Below, piece after piece: positions 56,501 through 64,000 of a stretch of 64,000 nucleotides of DNA. Both the position numbers and the translations under genes were made by a program. A model generated the notes under the pieces. It was not told the origin of the DNA. It saw nothing but the letters and a program-made list of their open reading frames with translations, and ran no database searches. The DNA is taken from assembly GCF_002960425.1 (NCBI RefSeq), contig NZ_POIZ01000042.1, positions 17,963 to 81,962 of the forward strand, given 5' to 3'. Source of the DNA: Streptococcus suis (GTDB lineage: Bacteria; Bacillota; Bacilli; Lactobacillales; Streptococcaceae). Position 1 is the first letter of the stretch. Every line of letters begins with the position of its first letter.

Positions 56501-56660
56501 AGTAGAATGCTACCGCCTGATTACCAGAGGAACCATTGAAGAAAAAATCCAAGCCCTTCAGGAAAATAAGAAAAATCTGGTCAAAACGGTTCTTGACGGT
56601 AGTGAAAGCCGTGCAAACTTGACGGTTGAAGATATTCGTGCTATTTTGGGGATAGAATGA
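53565..56660 (+). CDS. SNF2-family DNA-dependent ATPase with SWIM zinc finger
   Basis: 1031 residues. A SWIM zinc finger lies near residues 50-66 (CSCDLFQRKGYCQHL, CxC...CxH), a long central region of unclear fold (bacterial SNF2_assoc-like) follows, and then a complete SNF2 motor: Walker A ADDMGLGKTLQT near 606, DEAQ, LSGTPIENHLTELWSIF, QFRNMLEQIE and the motif VI stretch QAISRAHRMGQ. Bacterial homologues (HepA/RapA-like group) remodel protein-nucleic acid complexes; the specific role is unknown. The start follows AAAGAGGTAG. Confidence 0.92.
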   Translation: MGRMMPGRIRQEGIDLYEAGKLTVLHSENGKMELDIAGERFIYSDDDSDLLCSCDLFQRKGYCQHLAATEYYLKNDGSGKDLKQSLKEEGEQHKETVRRTYFGGLFLDEILGSKPEELGIKYRLSVEGNLLPYDRQIDWTLKISRLPDTRAYIVRDIGAFLRLLKTNGHYQIGKNYYEQLAYENFDEPSQAVLDFLWNLVPEKVTLDSDILIHFGRHFRLPQAYFEEGLELLNRLDGFVFTYQQQSYSSLMVLPLTEEAGLYHFEVTVHTLMIEMVIHEKRVRPLFQGRYILVDGVIYCADRKQEQLIAQISNLVPTESGLRKVQVDFQDQNRLALTLLDLQTIGTVKAPKRFKIHDFTPHFHMEMEASGSLILHLVLDFDGRLVRSEEELSLLPFASHFQHLEAVYQAIGLAGFRGKYLAHRPALSQQELYPFFRQQLPLLESMGQVHLSENLQSLVIEAKPQLEIVRNGSLLDISFDLTGIAQSEIDQALQALLNQEDHYSSPSGRVLVFDEETKKISQTLLQLRAKHGKGGQIQVHSLAGYQLAQSLSGFDQVRFSKDFQEMAAYLAQPDSFPMPDVDVKTELRDYQQTGVKWLSMLDHYGFGGILADDMGLGKTLQTIAFLSSRMTETTRVLILAPSSLIYNWAEECKRFAPDLDLAVVHGSKEQRVDVIGQEHQILVTSYPSFRQDSDLYKQEHFDYLILDEAQVMKNAQSKIAQLLREFEVGNCFALSGTPIENHLTELWSIFQIVLPGLLPGKQAFGKLATKDIARTIQPFVLRRHKEDVLQELPDLTEINVLNELTDEQKTIYLAQLQQMQSKIIGADDAQINRSKIEILSGITRLRQICDTPSLFMDDFQGESGKLNSLKELLVQLKEGEHRVLIFSQFRNMLEQIEGQLNELGLTSYTLTGSTPANQRQEMTQAFNAGSRDVFLISLKAGGVGLNLTGADTVILVDLWWNPAVEAQAISRAHRMGQTEKVECYRLITRGTIEEKIQALQENKKNLVKTVLDGSESRANLTVEDIRAILGIE

Positions 56661-56786
56661 GCTCAATTTGATATTAGTTACTTGAGTCTTATAGCCGTTT
56701 ATCAACTGCAAGGTGGTTAGAGTTTCCAAAGTCCAAACATTGCAGAGTTAAAAGAACCTTTAGTTAAGGAAAAAATAAGCAAAAAT

Positions 56787-56794
56787 GGTATAAT
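56787..56794 (+). promoter_or_regulatory. Extended -10 promoter for fmt-rsmB-phpP-stkP
   Basis: TGgTATAAT spans about 56786-56794 with no clear -35; about 58 nt before the fmt ATG. The 190-bp gap after the SNF2 gene shows no other feature. Confidence 0.55.
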
Positions 56795-56852
56795 TAAGGG
56801 ATACTAGGAGTGGTAGAAACGATTAAAGGAAAAAGGAGATGAGGACACAAAC

Positions 56853-57791
56853 ATGACCAAGTTGATTTTTATGGGAACTCCGGCGTTTTCGGCGACAGTT
56901 TTAAAAGGTCTTTTGGCTGATAACCAGTATGAAATCCTAGCGGTTGTTACCCAGCCAGATCGAGCTGTTGGACGAAAAAAAGTCATCCAAATGACCCCTG
57001 TGAAAGAAGTAGCCTTGGAATACCAATTACCAGTCTATCAACCTGAAAAGTTATCTGGTAGCCAAGAACTAGATGAGCTGATGAATTTGGAAGCTGATGG
57101 GATTGTAACAGCAGCTTTTGGGCAATTCCTACCAACTAAAATGTTGAACTCTGTTGACTTTGCGGTCAATGTCCATGCTTCTCTTCTTCCTAAGTACCGT
57201 GGTGGAGCACCTATCCACTATGCTTTGATAAATGGAGATGAACGAGCAGGCGTAACCATTATGGAGATGGTTAAGGAAATGGATGCGGGAGACATGATTT
57301 CCAGCGATAGCATTGCTATTGAAGAAAGTGACAATGTCGGCAGCTTGTTTGAAAAGTTGGCTGTAGTTGGTCGGGATTTGTTATTGCGCACCTTGCCAGC
57401 CTATATTGCTGGGGACTTGAAACCAGTGGCTCAAAATCCAGAACAGGTAACTTTTTCACCTAACATTCGACCAGAAGAAGAGGTGCTGGATTGGAACAAA
57501 TCTGCTCGCCAACTCTTCAATCACATTCGCGGTATGTATCCGTGGCCAGTTGCCCACACCTATTGGCAAGGGGAACGGTTTAAAATTCAAGAAGCTGTAG
57601 AAACAGAAGGTACAGGACCAGTCGGTCAAGTCATTGCTCGAAGCAAGAAAGAATTGGTCATTGCGACAGGTCAGGGAGCCCTTTCCCTGAAAACAGTCCA
57701 ACCAGCTGGTAAGCCTAAAATGACCATTGCAGACTTTTTAAATGGTGCAGGTCGAGATATTGCAATAGGAGATCAATTTGGTGGTCAATAA
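56853..57791 (+). CDS. fmt: Methionyl-tRNA formyltransferase
   Basis: Adds formyl from 10-formyl-THF to initiator Met-tRNA. 312 residues: N-terminal Rossmann domain starting [20 protein letters not shown], active-site [20 protein letters not shown] with catalytic Asn/His/Asp region, and a C-terminal OB-fold (from about 205, [23 protein letters not shown]). The ATG at 56853 lies far from the nearest AAAGGAG (about 13 nt). It overlaps rsmB by about 11 nt, in the classic fmt-rsmB-phpP-stkP order. Confidence 0.96.
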   Translation: MTKLIFMGTPAFSATVLKGLLADNQYEILAVVTQPDRAVGRKKVIQMTPVKEVALEYQLPVYQPEKLSGSQELDELMNLEADGIVTAAFGQFLPTKMLNSVDFAVNVHASLLPKYRGGAPIHYALINGDERAGVTIMEMVKEMDAGDMISSDSIAIEESDNVGSLFEKLAVVGRDLLLRTLPAYIAGDLKPVAQNPEQVTFSPNIRPEEEVLDWNKSARQLFNHIRGMYPWPVAHTYWQGERFKIQEAVETEGTGPVGQVIARSKKELVIATGQGALSLKTVQPAGKPKMTIADFLNGAGRDIAIGDQFGGQ

Positions 57792-59091
57792 ACATGAAAC
57801 AGCCAGAGGTCTAGCCTTATCTGTATTGGAACAAGTCTTTGATCAGGGGGCTTACTCGAATATCGCCCTCAATAAGGCTCTGGAAGCTTCGAATTTGTCG
57901 GCTCAGGACAAGGGCTTGGCGACCGAGTTGGTCTATGGGACGGTTTCTCGGAAGATAACACTGGAATGGTACCTAGCACATGTTATTGAAGATAGAGAGA
58001 AATTGGACACTTGGGTCTATTATCTCCTCATGTTGAGCCTCTACCAGTTGGTATATTTGGACAAGTTGCCACCCCACGCAGTTGTCAATGACGCTGTAAA
58101 TCTTGCAAAGAGAAAGCCTGGAACCGACAAGTTTGTCAATGCTATTTTGCGCAAAATGAGCCAATCGACCTTGCCAGATCCAACAGGCATCAAACGGAAA
58201 AATAAGAGGCTATCTGTCCAATATTCTGTGCCAGTTTGGTTGGTCCAAACCCTGATAGCAGAATATGGTGACGAGCGAGCGGAGCGGATTTTCCAAAGTC
58301 TGCATATTCGAAATAAGGCCAGCATCCGTGTAACAGATGGTAAGCAAGTAGAAGGATTGGCAGAGGAGCTAGATGCCCAACAATCGCAGTTATCACCAGT
58401 CGGCCTAGTCAAGGGCCAGGGACATTTTGCGGCTACTGATTACTTTAAACAAGGTCTGATTACCATTCAGGATGAAACCAGTCAATTAGTGGCGCCAACT
58501 TTGGATATACAAGGGGATGAACTCATCTTGGATGCCTGTGCAGCCCCTGGTGGAAAAACCTGTCACATGGGCTCTTATCTGACAAGTGGCAAAATCCTTG
58601 CCCTAGATTTGTACGAACACAAACTAGCCTTGATTGAAGAAAATGCCCAACGCTTAGGCTTAGCAGATAAGATCGAAACCAAACGCCTAGACGCCAGTCG
58701 CGTTCATGAGGAATTTGGTCCAGATACCTTTGATAAAATCCTAGTGGATGCCCCATGTTCTGGAATGGGTCTCATTCGCCGTAAACCAGATATTCGCTAT
58801 AACAAGGCGGCTATGGATTTTGATTCTCTAAAGGCAATCCAGTTGCAGATTTTGGACAGCGTTTGCCAAAGCCTGAAAATAGGTGGTATAATAACCTATA
58901 GCACCTGCACGATTATTGCCAAGGAAAACCAAGAGGTTATTCACGAATTTTTACAAAATCACCCCAATTTTGAACAGGTCATGCTAGAGCATCCTAAATC
59001 AGATACTATGGTGGATGGTTGCCTCTTGATCACCCCTGAACAATACCAGACAGATGGCTTTTTCATCGGTCAATTTAGAAGAAAATCCTAG
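57781..59091 (+). CDS. rsmB: 16S rRNA (cytosine967-C5)-methyltransferase
   Basis: Methylates C967 of 16S rRNA (also called SunL/Fmu). About 436 residues: N-terminal NusB-like RNA-binding domain (residues 1-130), then the SAM domain with [30 protein letters not shown] (catalytic Cys) and YSTCTI (second Cys). The start is GTG 57781, with AGGAG 9 nt upstream, or TTG 57778. It overlaps the end of fmt. Confidence 0.95.
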   Translation: MVNKHETARGLALSVLEQVFDQGAYSNIALNKALEASNLSAQDKGLATELVYGTVSRKITLEWYLAHVIEDREKLDTWVYYLLMLSLYQLVYLDKLPPHAVVNDAVNLAKRKPGTDKFVNAILRKMSQSTLPDPTGIKRKNKRLSVQYSVPVWLVQTLIAEYGDERAERIFQSLHIRNKASIRVTDGKQVEGLAEELDAQQSQLSPVGLVKGQGHFAATDYFKQGLITIQDETSQLVAPTLDIQGDELILDACAAPGGKTCHMGSYLTSGKILALDLYEHKLALIEENAQRLGLADKIETKRLDASRVHEEFGPDTFDKILVDAPCSGMGLIRRKPDIRYNKAAMDFDSLKAIQLQILDSVCQSLKIGGIITYSTCTIIAKENQEVIHEFLQNHPNFEQVMLEHPKSDTMVDGCLLITPEQYQTDGFFIGQFRRKS

Positions 59092-59095
59092 AATA

Positions 59096-59129
59096 AGAGG
59101 AGGAAGTTGCATAGCAACGATAGAAAATT
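59096..59129 (+). promoter_or_regulatory. phpP translation start region: distant Shine-Dalgarno and hairpin
   Basis: A strong AGGAGG (59098-59103) lies 26 nt before the phpP ATG, too far for normal use, and between them GTTGC-ATA-GCAAC (59106-59118) can form a hairpin. Folding the hairpin would bring the site to about 13 nt. No nearer ribosome site exists and an in-frame TAG at 59121 rules out an upstream start. Confidence 0.5.
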
Positions 59130-59867
59130 ATGGAAATTGCATTACTTACTGACGTTGGACAAAAACGTTCGAACAACCAAGACTATATCAACTGTTACAA
59201 GAACCGTGCGGGTATCGACTTGGTCGTTCTGGCAGATGGTATGGGTGGTCACCGCGCCGGTCATATTGCCAGTGAAATGGCTGCGACAGATTTAGGTGCA
59301 GCCTGGGTTGATACGCAACTGGTGACCTTGAATGATGTTCGTGAATGGCTGATTGCCATCATCGATGCAGAAAATCAAAAAATCCATGAGCTTGGACAAA
59401 CAGAAGAATATAGAGGAATGGGAACCACGCTAGAGGCAGTTGTGGTGATTGATAATCAGATGATTTATGCCCATGTCGGAGACTCTCGCGTTGGTTTGAT
59501 TAGAAATGGAGAGTATACTCGTTTAACTAATGACCATTCCTTAGTTGGTGCCCTTGTTCGTGCAGGTCAGTTGACAGAAGAAGAAGCCCTTCGTCACCCT
59601 CAGAAAAATATCGTTACCCAGTCAATTGGACAGGCAGAACCCATTGAGCCAGATATTGCTTTGAAAACTCTGGAAGTTGGTGATTACGTTCTGATTAACA
59701 GCGATGGTTTGACAAATATGGTATCTGTGGAAGATATTCGTGATATTGTCGTGAGTGGTGTATCATTGGAAAGTAAGGCAGAAACCTTGGTTCGTTTTGC
59801 CAATAATGCAGGAGGTTTGGATAATATTACAGTAGGTCTACTTCATATTACAGAGGAGGCTCGGTAA
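59130..59867 (+). CDS. phpP: PP2C-type Ser/Thr protein phosphatase
   Basis: Dephosphorylates StkP and its targets. 245 residues, complete PPM fold: [19 protein letters not shown] (metal Asp), [34 protein letters not shown] and the C-terminal [11 protein letters not shown] motif with the final metal ligands. It overlaps stkP by one base, so phosphatase and kinase are translationally coupled. Translation start region is unusual (see the entry at 59096). Confidence 0.96.
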   Translation: MEIALLTDVGQKRSNNQDYINCYKNRAGIDLVVLADGMGGHRAGHIASEMAATDLGAAWVDTQLVTLNDVREWLIAIIDAENQKIHELGQTEEYRGMGTTLEAVVVIDNQMIYAHVGDSRVGLIRNGEYTRLTNDHSLVGALVRAGQLTEEEALRHPQKNIVTQSIGQAEPIEPDIALKTLEVGDYVLINSDGLTNMVSVEDIRDIVVSGVSLESKAETLVRFANNAGGLDNITVGLLHITEEAR

Positions 59868-61867
59868 TGATTCAAATCGGTAAGATCTTTGCTGGGCGCT
59901 ATCGGATTGTCCGGCAAATTGGTCGAGGCGGTATGGCGGATGTCTATCTGGCTAGAGATTTGATTTTGGATGGTGAGGAAGTGGCTGTTAAGGTTCTTCG
60001 TACTAACTATCAAACTGATCAGATTGCCATCCAACGGTTCCAACGGGAAGCGCGTGCGATGGCAGACTTGGATCATCCCAATATTGTTCGTATTTCGGAC
60101 ATTGGTGAGGAAGATGGTCAACAGTATCTGGCCATGGAGTATGTCAACGGCCTTGACCTGAAGCGTTATATTAAGGAAAATGCCCCCCTTTCAAATGATG
60201 TGGCAGTGCGTATCATGGGGCAGATTCTCCTAGCCATGCGGATGGCCCATACACGGGGCATTGTTCATAGGGACTTGAAACCCCAGAACGTTATCTTGAC
60301 CTCAAATGGTGTCGCTAAGGTGACAGACTTTGGTATTGCAGTGGCCTTTGCGGAAACTAGTTTGACCCAAACCAATTCAATGCTGGGCTCTGTTCATTAT
60401 CTTTCGCCAGAGCAGGCGCGTGGTTCGAAAGCAACCATTCAAAGTGATATCTATGCAATGGGGATTATTCTCTTCGAGATGTTGACAGGACGGATTCCTT
60501 ATGATGGTGATAGTGCGGTAACCATTGCCCTCCAGCATTTCCAAAAACCACTGCCATCTGTCAGAGAAGAGAATGCAAATGTCCCTCAAGCACTTGAAAA
60601 TGTTGTGTTAAAAGCGACAGCTAAAAAATTAAACGAGCGCTATAAGTCTGTTGCAGAAATGTACACAGATTTGGCTTCGTCCCTGTCCTTGGATCGTAGA
60701 AATGAACCCAAGATTGTACTGGAAGATAACAAGGTAGATACAAAAACCTTGCCTAAGCTCTCTCAGGCTAATGTTGATATCAAGCCGGCAGCTAATGCAG
60801 AGGCTGCCAAAACCAAGGCTGAGAAACAGCCGACAAGTAAGCAGGACAATGCAAAACAAAAAGGGGTTGCTAAGCCAGTGGCGAAAGCGAGACAAGGAGT
60901 TCGAACTCGTTTCAAAGTCTTGTTAGGTGTATTTCTGTTGACCCTCATGGCAGTTGGGATTGTGTTTTTCAATTCACCAAGAACAGTCACTGTACCGAAT
61001 GTAGCGGGACAAACTGTTGAAAAAGCACAAGAAATGATTGAAGTGGCTGGATTGGAAGTAGGGAGTGTAACCAAAGAGGCAACCAATGACGTTGCTGAAG
61101 GTTTAGTGATTCGTACTTCGCCAGGAGCTAAGACCTCAAAACGTCAGGGGAGTAAGGTTGATCTGATTATTGCAACTGCTGCCATGGTCGTTATTCCAGA
61201 TGTTAGCGGTAAAGATTTGGCTACTGCCCAGCAAGAATTGGAAGCGCTGGGATTACAGGTTTCTGTTAAAGAGGAGTATAGCCTAACGGTTGATAAAGGC
61301 ATGGTCATCAAGACTAGCCCAGAAGTCAATGCGTCTATTGAAAAAGGTGGTAGTATCACTCTCTATGTTTCTAAAGGAGTTGTGGTACCAAATGTAGTTG
61401 GCAGAAGTCAGGAATCGGCGAGTCAGATACTTCAAGATGCAGGTTTTTATATCGGAACTGTAACACAGGTCTATAGTTCATCTGTTGAGGCTGGTCAAGT
61501 CATTAGTACAGATCCAGTAGCTGATACAGAACTTGAAAGAGGCTCAGTCATCAATTTGGAAATTTCCAAAGGCAAGGAATTGATTATGCCTGATTTAACA
61601 TCTGGTCATATCACTTATTCACAAGCTAGCAGTCAACTGCAAACTTTGGGCGTCAAGGTTGCCAATATCGAAAAACAGGAGGATAGGAGTTACTATTCAA
61701 CGACTAGTGATATTGTGATTGGTCAGTATCCAGCAGCTGGTAGTACTATCGAAGGGACTGTTACTCTTTATGTATCGGTAGCCTCAGCGAGTGCTAGCTC
61801 GACAAGTAGTAGCATAAACTCTTCTGCTTCCACTCCGACTTCGACATCAACAGATACCAGTGAATAA
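59867..61867 (+). CDS. stkP: PASTA-domain Ser/Thr protein kinase
   Basis: Membrane kinase coordinating division and wall synthesis. 666 residues: kinase domain 1-275 ([32 protein letters not shown]), a Lys/Ala-rich juxtamembrane linker, one membrane helix near 350-370 ([20 protein letters not shown]), four PASTA domains (from about 375, 445, 511 and 578) and a Ser/Thr-rich tail of about 25 residues. The tail ([16 protein letters not shown]) is an extension beyond PASTA4. Cognate phosphatase directly upstream; substrates likely include division proteins by family. Confidence 0.97.
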   Translation: MIQIGKIFAGRYRIVRQIGRGGMADVYLARDLILDGEEVAVKVLRTNYQTDQIAIQRFQREARAMADLDHPNIVRISDIGEEDGQQYLAMEYVNGLDLKRYIKENAPLSNDVAVRIMGQILLAMRMAHTRGIVHRDLKPQNVILTSNGVAKVTDFGIAVAFAETSLTQTNSMLGSVHYLSPEQARGSKATIQSDIYAMGIILFEMLTGRIPYDGDSAVTIALQHFQKPLPSVREENANVPQALENVVLKATAKKLNERYKSVAEMYTDLASSLSLDRRNEPKIVLEDNKVDTKTLPKLSQANVDIKPAANAEAAKTKAEKQPTSKQDNAKQKGVAKPVAKARQGVRTRFKVLLGVFLLTLMAVGIVFFNSPRTVTVPNVAGQTVEKAQEMIEVAGLEVGSVTKEATNDVAEGLVIRTSPGAKTSKRQGSKVDLIIATAAMVVIPDVSGKDLATAQQELEALGLQVSVKEEYSLTVDKGMVIKTSPEVNASIEKGGSITLYVSKGVVVPNVVGRSQESASQILQDAGFYIGTVTQVYSSSVEAGQVISTDPVADTELERGSVINLEISKGKELIMPDLTSGHITYSQASSQLQTLGVKVANIEKQEDRSYYSTTSDIVIGQYPAAGSTIEGTVTLYVSVASASASSTSSSINSSASTPTSTSTDTSE

Positions 61868-61969
61868 AGTTATTGTAGGCGATAGACTGCTCAGAATTAA
61901 AATTTCTACTTTTAAAGTTTGACTCACTGTGCGACACGCTTCATGAAGTTTTTCGTCTTTTATTTGTTG

Positions 61970-62210
61970 TTAAAGATAAAGGTACCAAATCAAAAGTTTT
62001 GAAGGCATTAAAACAAGCATTTCAATACGCTTGACCATCCGATGCCCCTCAATCATTTCCAAATCTTTGTATTGACACAGACGACGGGAAATATCAATTA
62101 ATTTCTGTACAATTTTGTAGTAAATCGTTTTTTCGTGGCACTTAGGTATGATAGTTAATTGATATGACACATCCATTTACTATGTTGTAAACTGTAACCG
62201 ATTTTTATCA
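61970..62210 (-). pseudogene. Remnant of an IS200/IS605-family TnpA transposase
   Basis: On the minus strand two frames together resemble the TnpA N-terminus: SLQHSKWMCHI (about 62205-62165), then after a frameshift SYQLTIIPKCHEKTIYYKIV, LIDISRRLCQYKDLEMIEGH and MLVLMPSKL. In intact TnpA the IEGH segment leads to HxHML, the catalytic HUH pair; here it reads KRIEML, so the His pair is lost. The C-terminal half and the Tyr are missing. A dead fragment. Confidence 0.7.
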
Positions 62211-62495
62211 TAACAAGAAGTTCCAATTAAGAGTTGCTCATTTTTCATTCTGTATTTAAAAAATATCGACAAAATAACTCTAAAAGTATGAAAATACGTA
62301 AGCAATTCAACTCAGAACAGCTAAGTCTTGAGAAAATCTTGCTTGGGAGTGACCCGTAGCGTAGGAGGTACGTCTGTTTAGTCAGTTTGCCGAAGTCATT
62401 ATTTAAGTAATTTTATTAGATAGGGCTTCTAACACTAGTTCAGTCTGTTATGTTGCTCGAAAAGTTTTTACTTTCCTATAATTTCCAAATCTACA
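62211..62495. other. Gene-free AT-rich stretch between IS remnants
   Basis: No convincing frame, hairpin or promoter is visible; GTAGCGTAGGAGGTACG near 62356-62372 is a weak palindrome. Likely decayed mobile DNA given what lies on both sides. Confidence 0.4.
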
Positions 62496-62576
62496 TTCAA
62501 TGAAAATCAAAAACAGACTAGGCGACGCAGATGCAGATAGAACCCTGTTACTATTTTATTTCAAGGTAGCAGGCTG
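62496..62576 (+). repeat. Second copy of the repeat found at 6021-6102 (reverse orientation)
   Basis: About 81 bp starting ATTCAATGAAAATCAAAAAC and ending AGGCTG matches the reverse complement of 6021-6102 with about 10 percent differences. It overlaps the last 21 nt of the transposase gene, so the transposase's final residues are encoded by the repeat. Only one terminal repeat end is present here. Confidence 0.7.
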
Positions 62577-64000
62577 AGGCTGGGCAAAAACTAGCCAATA
62601 AATAAAAACGCAGATAGATTCGAGCTGCTTCTGATGAAATCCAGCCGTACTGTCTGTGTTTTTCTTTTTATCTCTATTATCTTGGACTAATTTCTTAGCC
62701 AATTTCGTGAGATTCATACTCATTAGGAGGAATCCTATCTCAGTTTCAACCACTTTTTGACCTCTGACATGGACTCTGCGCACGCCAAAAACACCCTTCA
62801 TCCTACCAAATACAGGTTCGACATCCACCTTGCGTTTGGCATAAATGCGGGCTCCCTCTTTACTTGTCAATTCCTCTTTGACTAAGTTCTTGAAATAGTT
62901 CCACGTAGGATTGTACTGAATTTGTTTGAGGTTTCCTTTTTCCGTCCGTGCTAACTGGTCTAACTCTTCACTAGCTTGTACAGGATCAGCTTCGTAAATC
63001 TTAATATCTTTCTCAAATCCATACTTGTCCGTTCTTCGTGAATAATTCTTAAACGAGTAGACAACCCCATCTGGTTTTATCCACTGGTCAGAATCTTCTA
63101 GATAGGTCCAGTTTTCAGGATTGGCATCACTCTTCTTGTAGCTTTTCTTCTGCTCTTTCTGATATGTTCCGTAGGGGATCAGAGGTGTTTTCTCCAGGTC
63201 ATCAAGGATAAAGCTATAATTTTCTTCACTACCATAACCTGCATCCGCGACAATGTGTTGAAAGAGTTCTAAGGTTTGGATGGATTGAAGAAAGGGCTTG
63301 AGTGTACGAGTGTCAGTTGGATTCGGATACAATCCGTAAGCTAAGGCAAACTGGTTGTTTGTACCAAGTTGGAGGTTGTAACCAGGCTTGAGCTGACCAT
63401 TCTTCATATGATCTTCTTTCATTCGCATGAATGTTGCATCGTGATCCGTTTTAGAATAGGAATTTCGCTCTTGTAGAATCTGTTTATCTCGTTCGTACTT
63501 CTGTTTCCGAACAAGAAAATCCTCTTTCAACTTTCTCTTTAGTTTCTTAATTCTTCTTCGTTTCTGTCTGTTGGCTGATCCACCTTTAATGACTTTCGGC
63601 TCTTGTGAGATAGCTTCTTCCACCTCGTCCAATACTTGTTCTGTCTCATGTAGGAGTTGTTTGAGTCCCTCGCTAGTGAGGCATTCTTCCTTGGACAAGG
63701 CAGTATTCACCCCTTCTTGAACTAGCTTGTCATAAAGGGCAGAAATGTTTCCATTCAAGGCATCTTCATAGCATTCAACGGCCTTTTTCCACGTGAAAGA
63801 ATACTTGTTGGCATCAGCTTCTACCTTAGTCCCGTCAATGAAGAGAGCCTCATCTTCAATCAAGCCATTCTCTCTGAGGAGGAGAGTGAAGTAGATGAAG
63901 GCAGTTTTGATGAGCTGGTTGGCGTGTGTGCTAGCCCTAAAACTATTGATGGTCCGATAACAGACATAGGTATCCTGACTCAGCCATTTCATAGGAACTT
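62556..64000 (-). CDS. IS1182-family transposase (N-terminal end cut by window)
   Basis: A DDE transposase open to the window edge; the first ATG visible (63992) is probably internal, because the family has about 50-100 more residues and the start of the visible part, MKWLSQDTYVCYRTINSFR, matches an internal DUF772 segment. Motifs: FIDGTKVEADANKYSF (first Asp), IVADAGYGSEENY (second Asp) and EPVFGRMKGVFGVRRVHVRG (Glu), all intact, followed by LLMSMNLTKLAKKL. The C-terminus runs into a chromosomal repeat. Probably a recent insertion; whether functional depends on the unseen end. Confidence 0.88.
   Translation of the reverse strand, partial: VPMKWLSQDTYVCYRTINSFRASTHANQLIKTAFIYFTLLLRENGLIEDEALFIDGTKVEADANKYSFTWKKAVECYEDALNGNISALYDKLVQEGVNTALSKEECLTSEGLKQLLHETEQVLDEVEEAISQEPKVIKGGSANRQKRRRIKKLKRKLKEDFLVRKQKYERDKQILQERNSYSKTDHDATFMRMKEDHMKNGQLKPGYNLQLGTNNQFALAYGLYPNPTDTRTLKPFLQSIQTLELFQHIVADAGYGSEENYSFILDDLEKTPLIPYGTYQKEQKKSYKKSDANPENWTYLEDSDQWIKPDGVVYSFKNYSRRTDKYGFEKDIKIYEADPVQASEELDQLARTEKGNLKQIQYNPTWNYFKNLVKEELTSKEGARIYAKRKVDVEPVFGRMKGVFGVRRVHVRGQKVVETEIGFLLMSMNLTKLAKKLVQDNRDKKKNTDSTAGFHQKQLESICVFIYWLVFAQPQPATLK

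Overview
The window is chromosomal DNA of a low-GC Gram-positive coccus, almost certainly a Streptococcus. The genus call rests on rsmH-ftsL-pbpX-mraY in order, fmt-rsmB-phpP-stkP with a four-PASTA kinase, an orphan RitR-type regulator beside gnd, manLMN-manO next to serS, and T-box leaders on serS and glyQS. The large, structured intergenic repeats remind me of S. suis-group genomes, but that is from memory and species is not proven.

Layout. 1-5.9 kb: a type I restriction-modification locus (end of hsdR, hsdS, a fic gene, a 5'-truncated hsdS, hsdM). 6-11 kb, minus strand: T-box-controlled serS, manO and the mannose PTS genes manL-manM-manN behind a CRE-containing promoter. 11-13.6 kb: HAD phosphatase and an NCS2 purine permease, divergent. 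13.6-14.5 kb: a gene-poor stretch with palindromic repeats and probable gene remnants. 14.5-23 kb: methionine supply, with metE-metF (minus) and metQ, an M20 peptidase, metN and metP (plus); metE and metQ share a 17-bp dyad like a MetR/MtaR box. 23-28 kb: a free-standing B3/4 protein, a glyQ T-box leader carrying an unusual insertion, glyQ-glyS and small genes. 28-33 kb: an M50-like membrane protease, a MATE exporter and a TrkA/TrkH potassium system. 33-36.4 kb: an uncharacterised XRE-regulated operon of membrane proteins built by repeated internal duplication. 36.4-41 kb: division and cell-wall cluster. 41-48 kb: DEAD-box helicase, DUF4059, trxB, DUF177, gnd, ritR and an AI-2E-type permease. 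48-53.5 kb: nrdR-dnaB-dnaI, a nitroreductase with an in-frame stop, der and two paralogous membrane proteins. 53.5-61.9 kb: a SWIM/SNF2 ATPase, fmt, rsmB, phpP, stkP. 61.9-64 kb: an IS200-type remnant and an IS1182-type transposase running off the end.

The most unusual signals lie outside the genes. (1) A two-palindrome module whose hairpin arms differ at every copy around a conserved TATYTCCAAC linker. It occurs twice in tandem near 14.1 kb and once inside each of two copies of a larger structured repeat, at different positions and in opposite orientations. (2) A roughly 150-bp element that folds as a three-way junction plus hairpin, sitting between two identical 24-bp copies of the glyQ start. 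(3) Four TGTCAA-N6-TTGACA operators, one of them separated from the other three by the large repeat, upstream of the duplicated membrane-protein operon.

No tRNA, rRNA, CRISPR array or prophage was seen.
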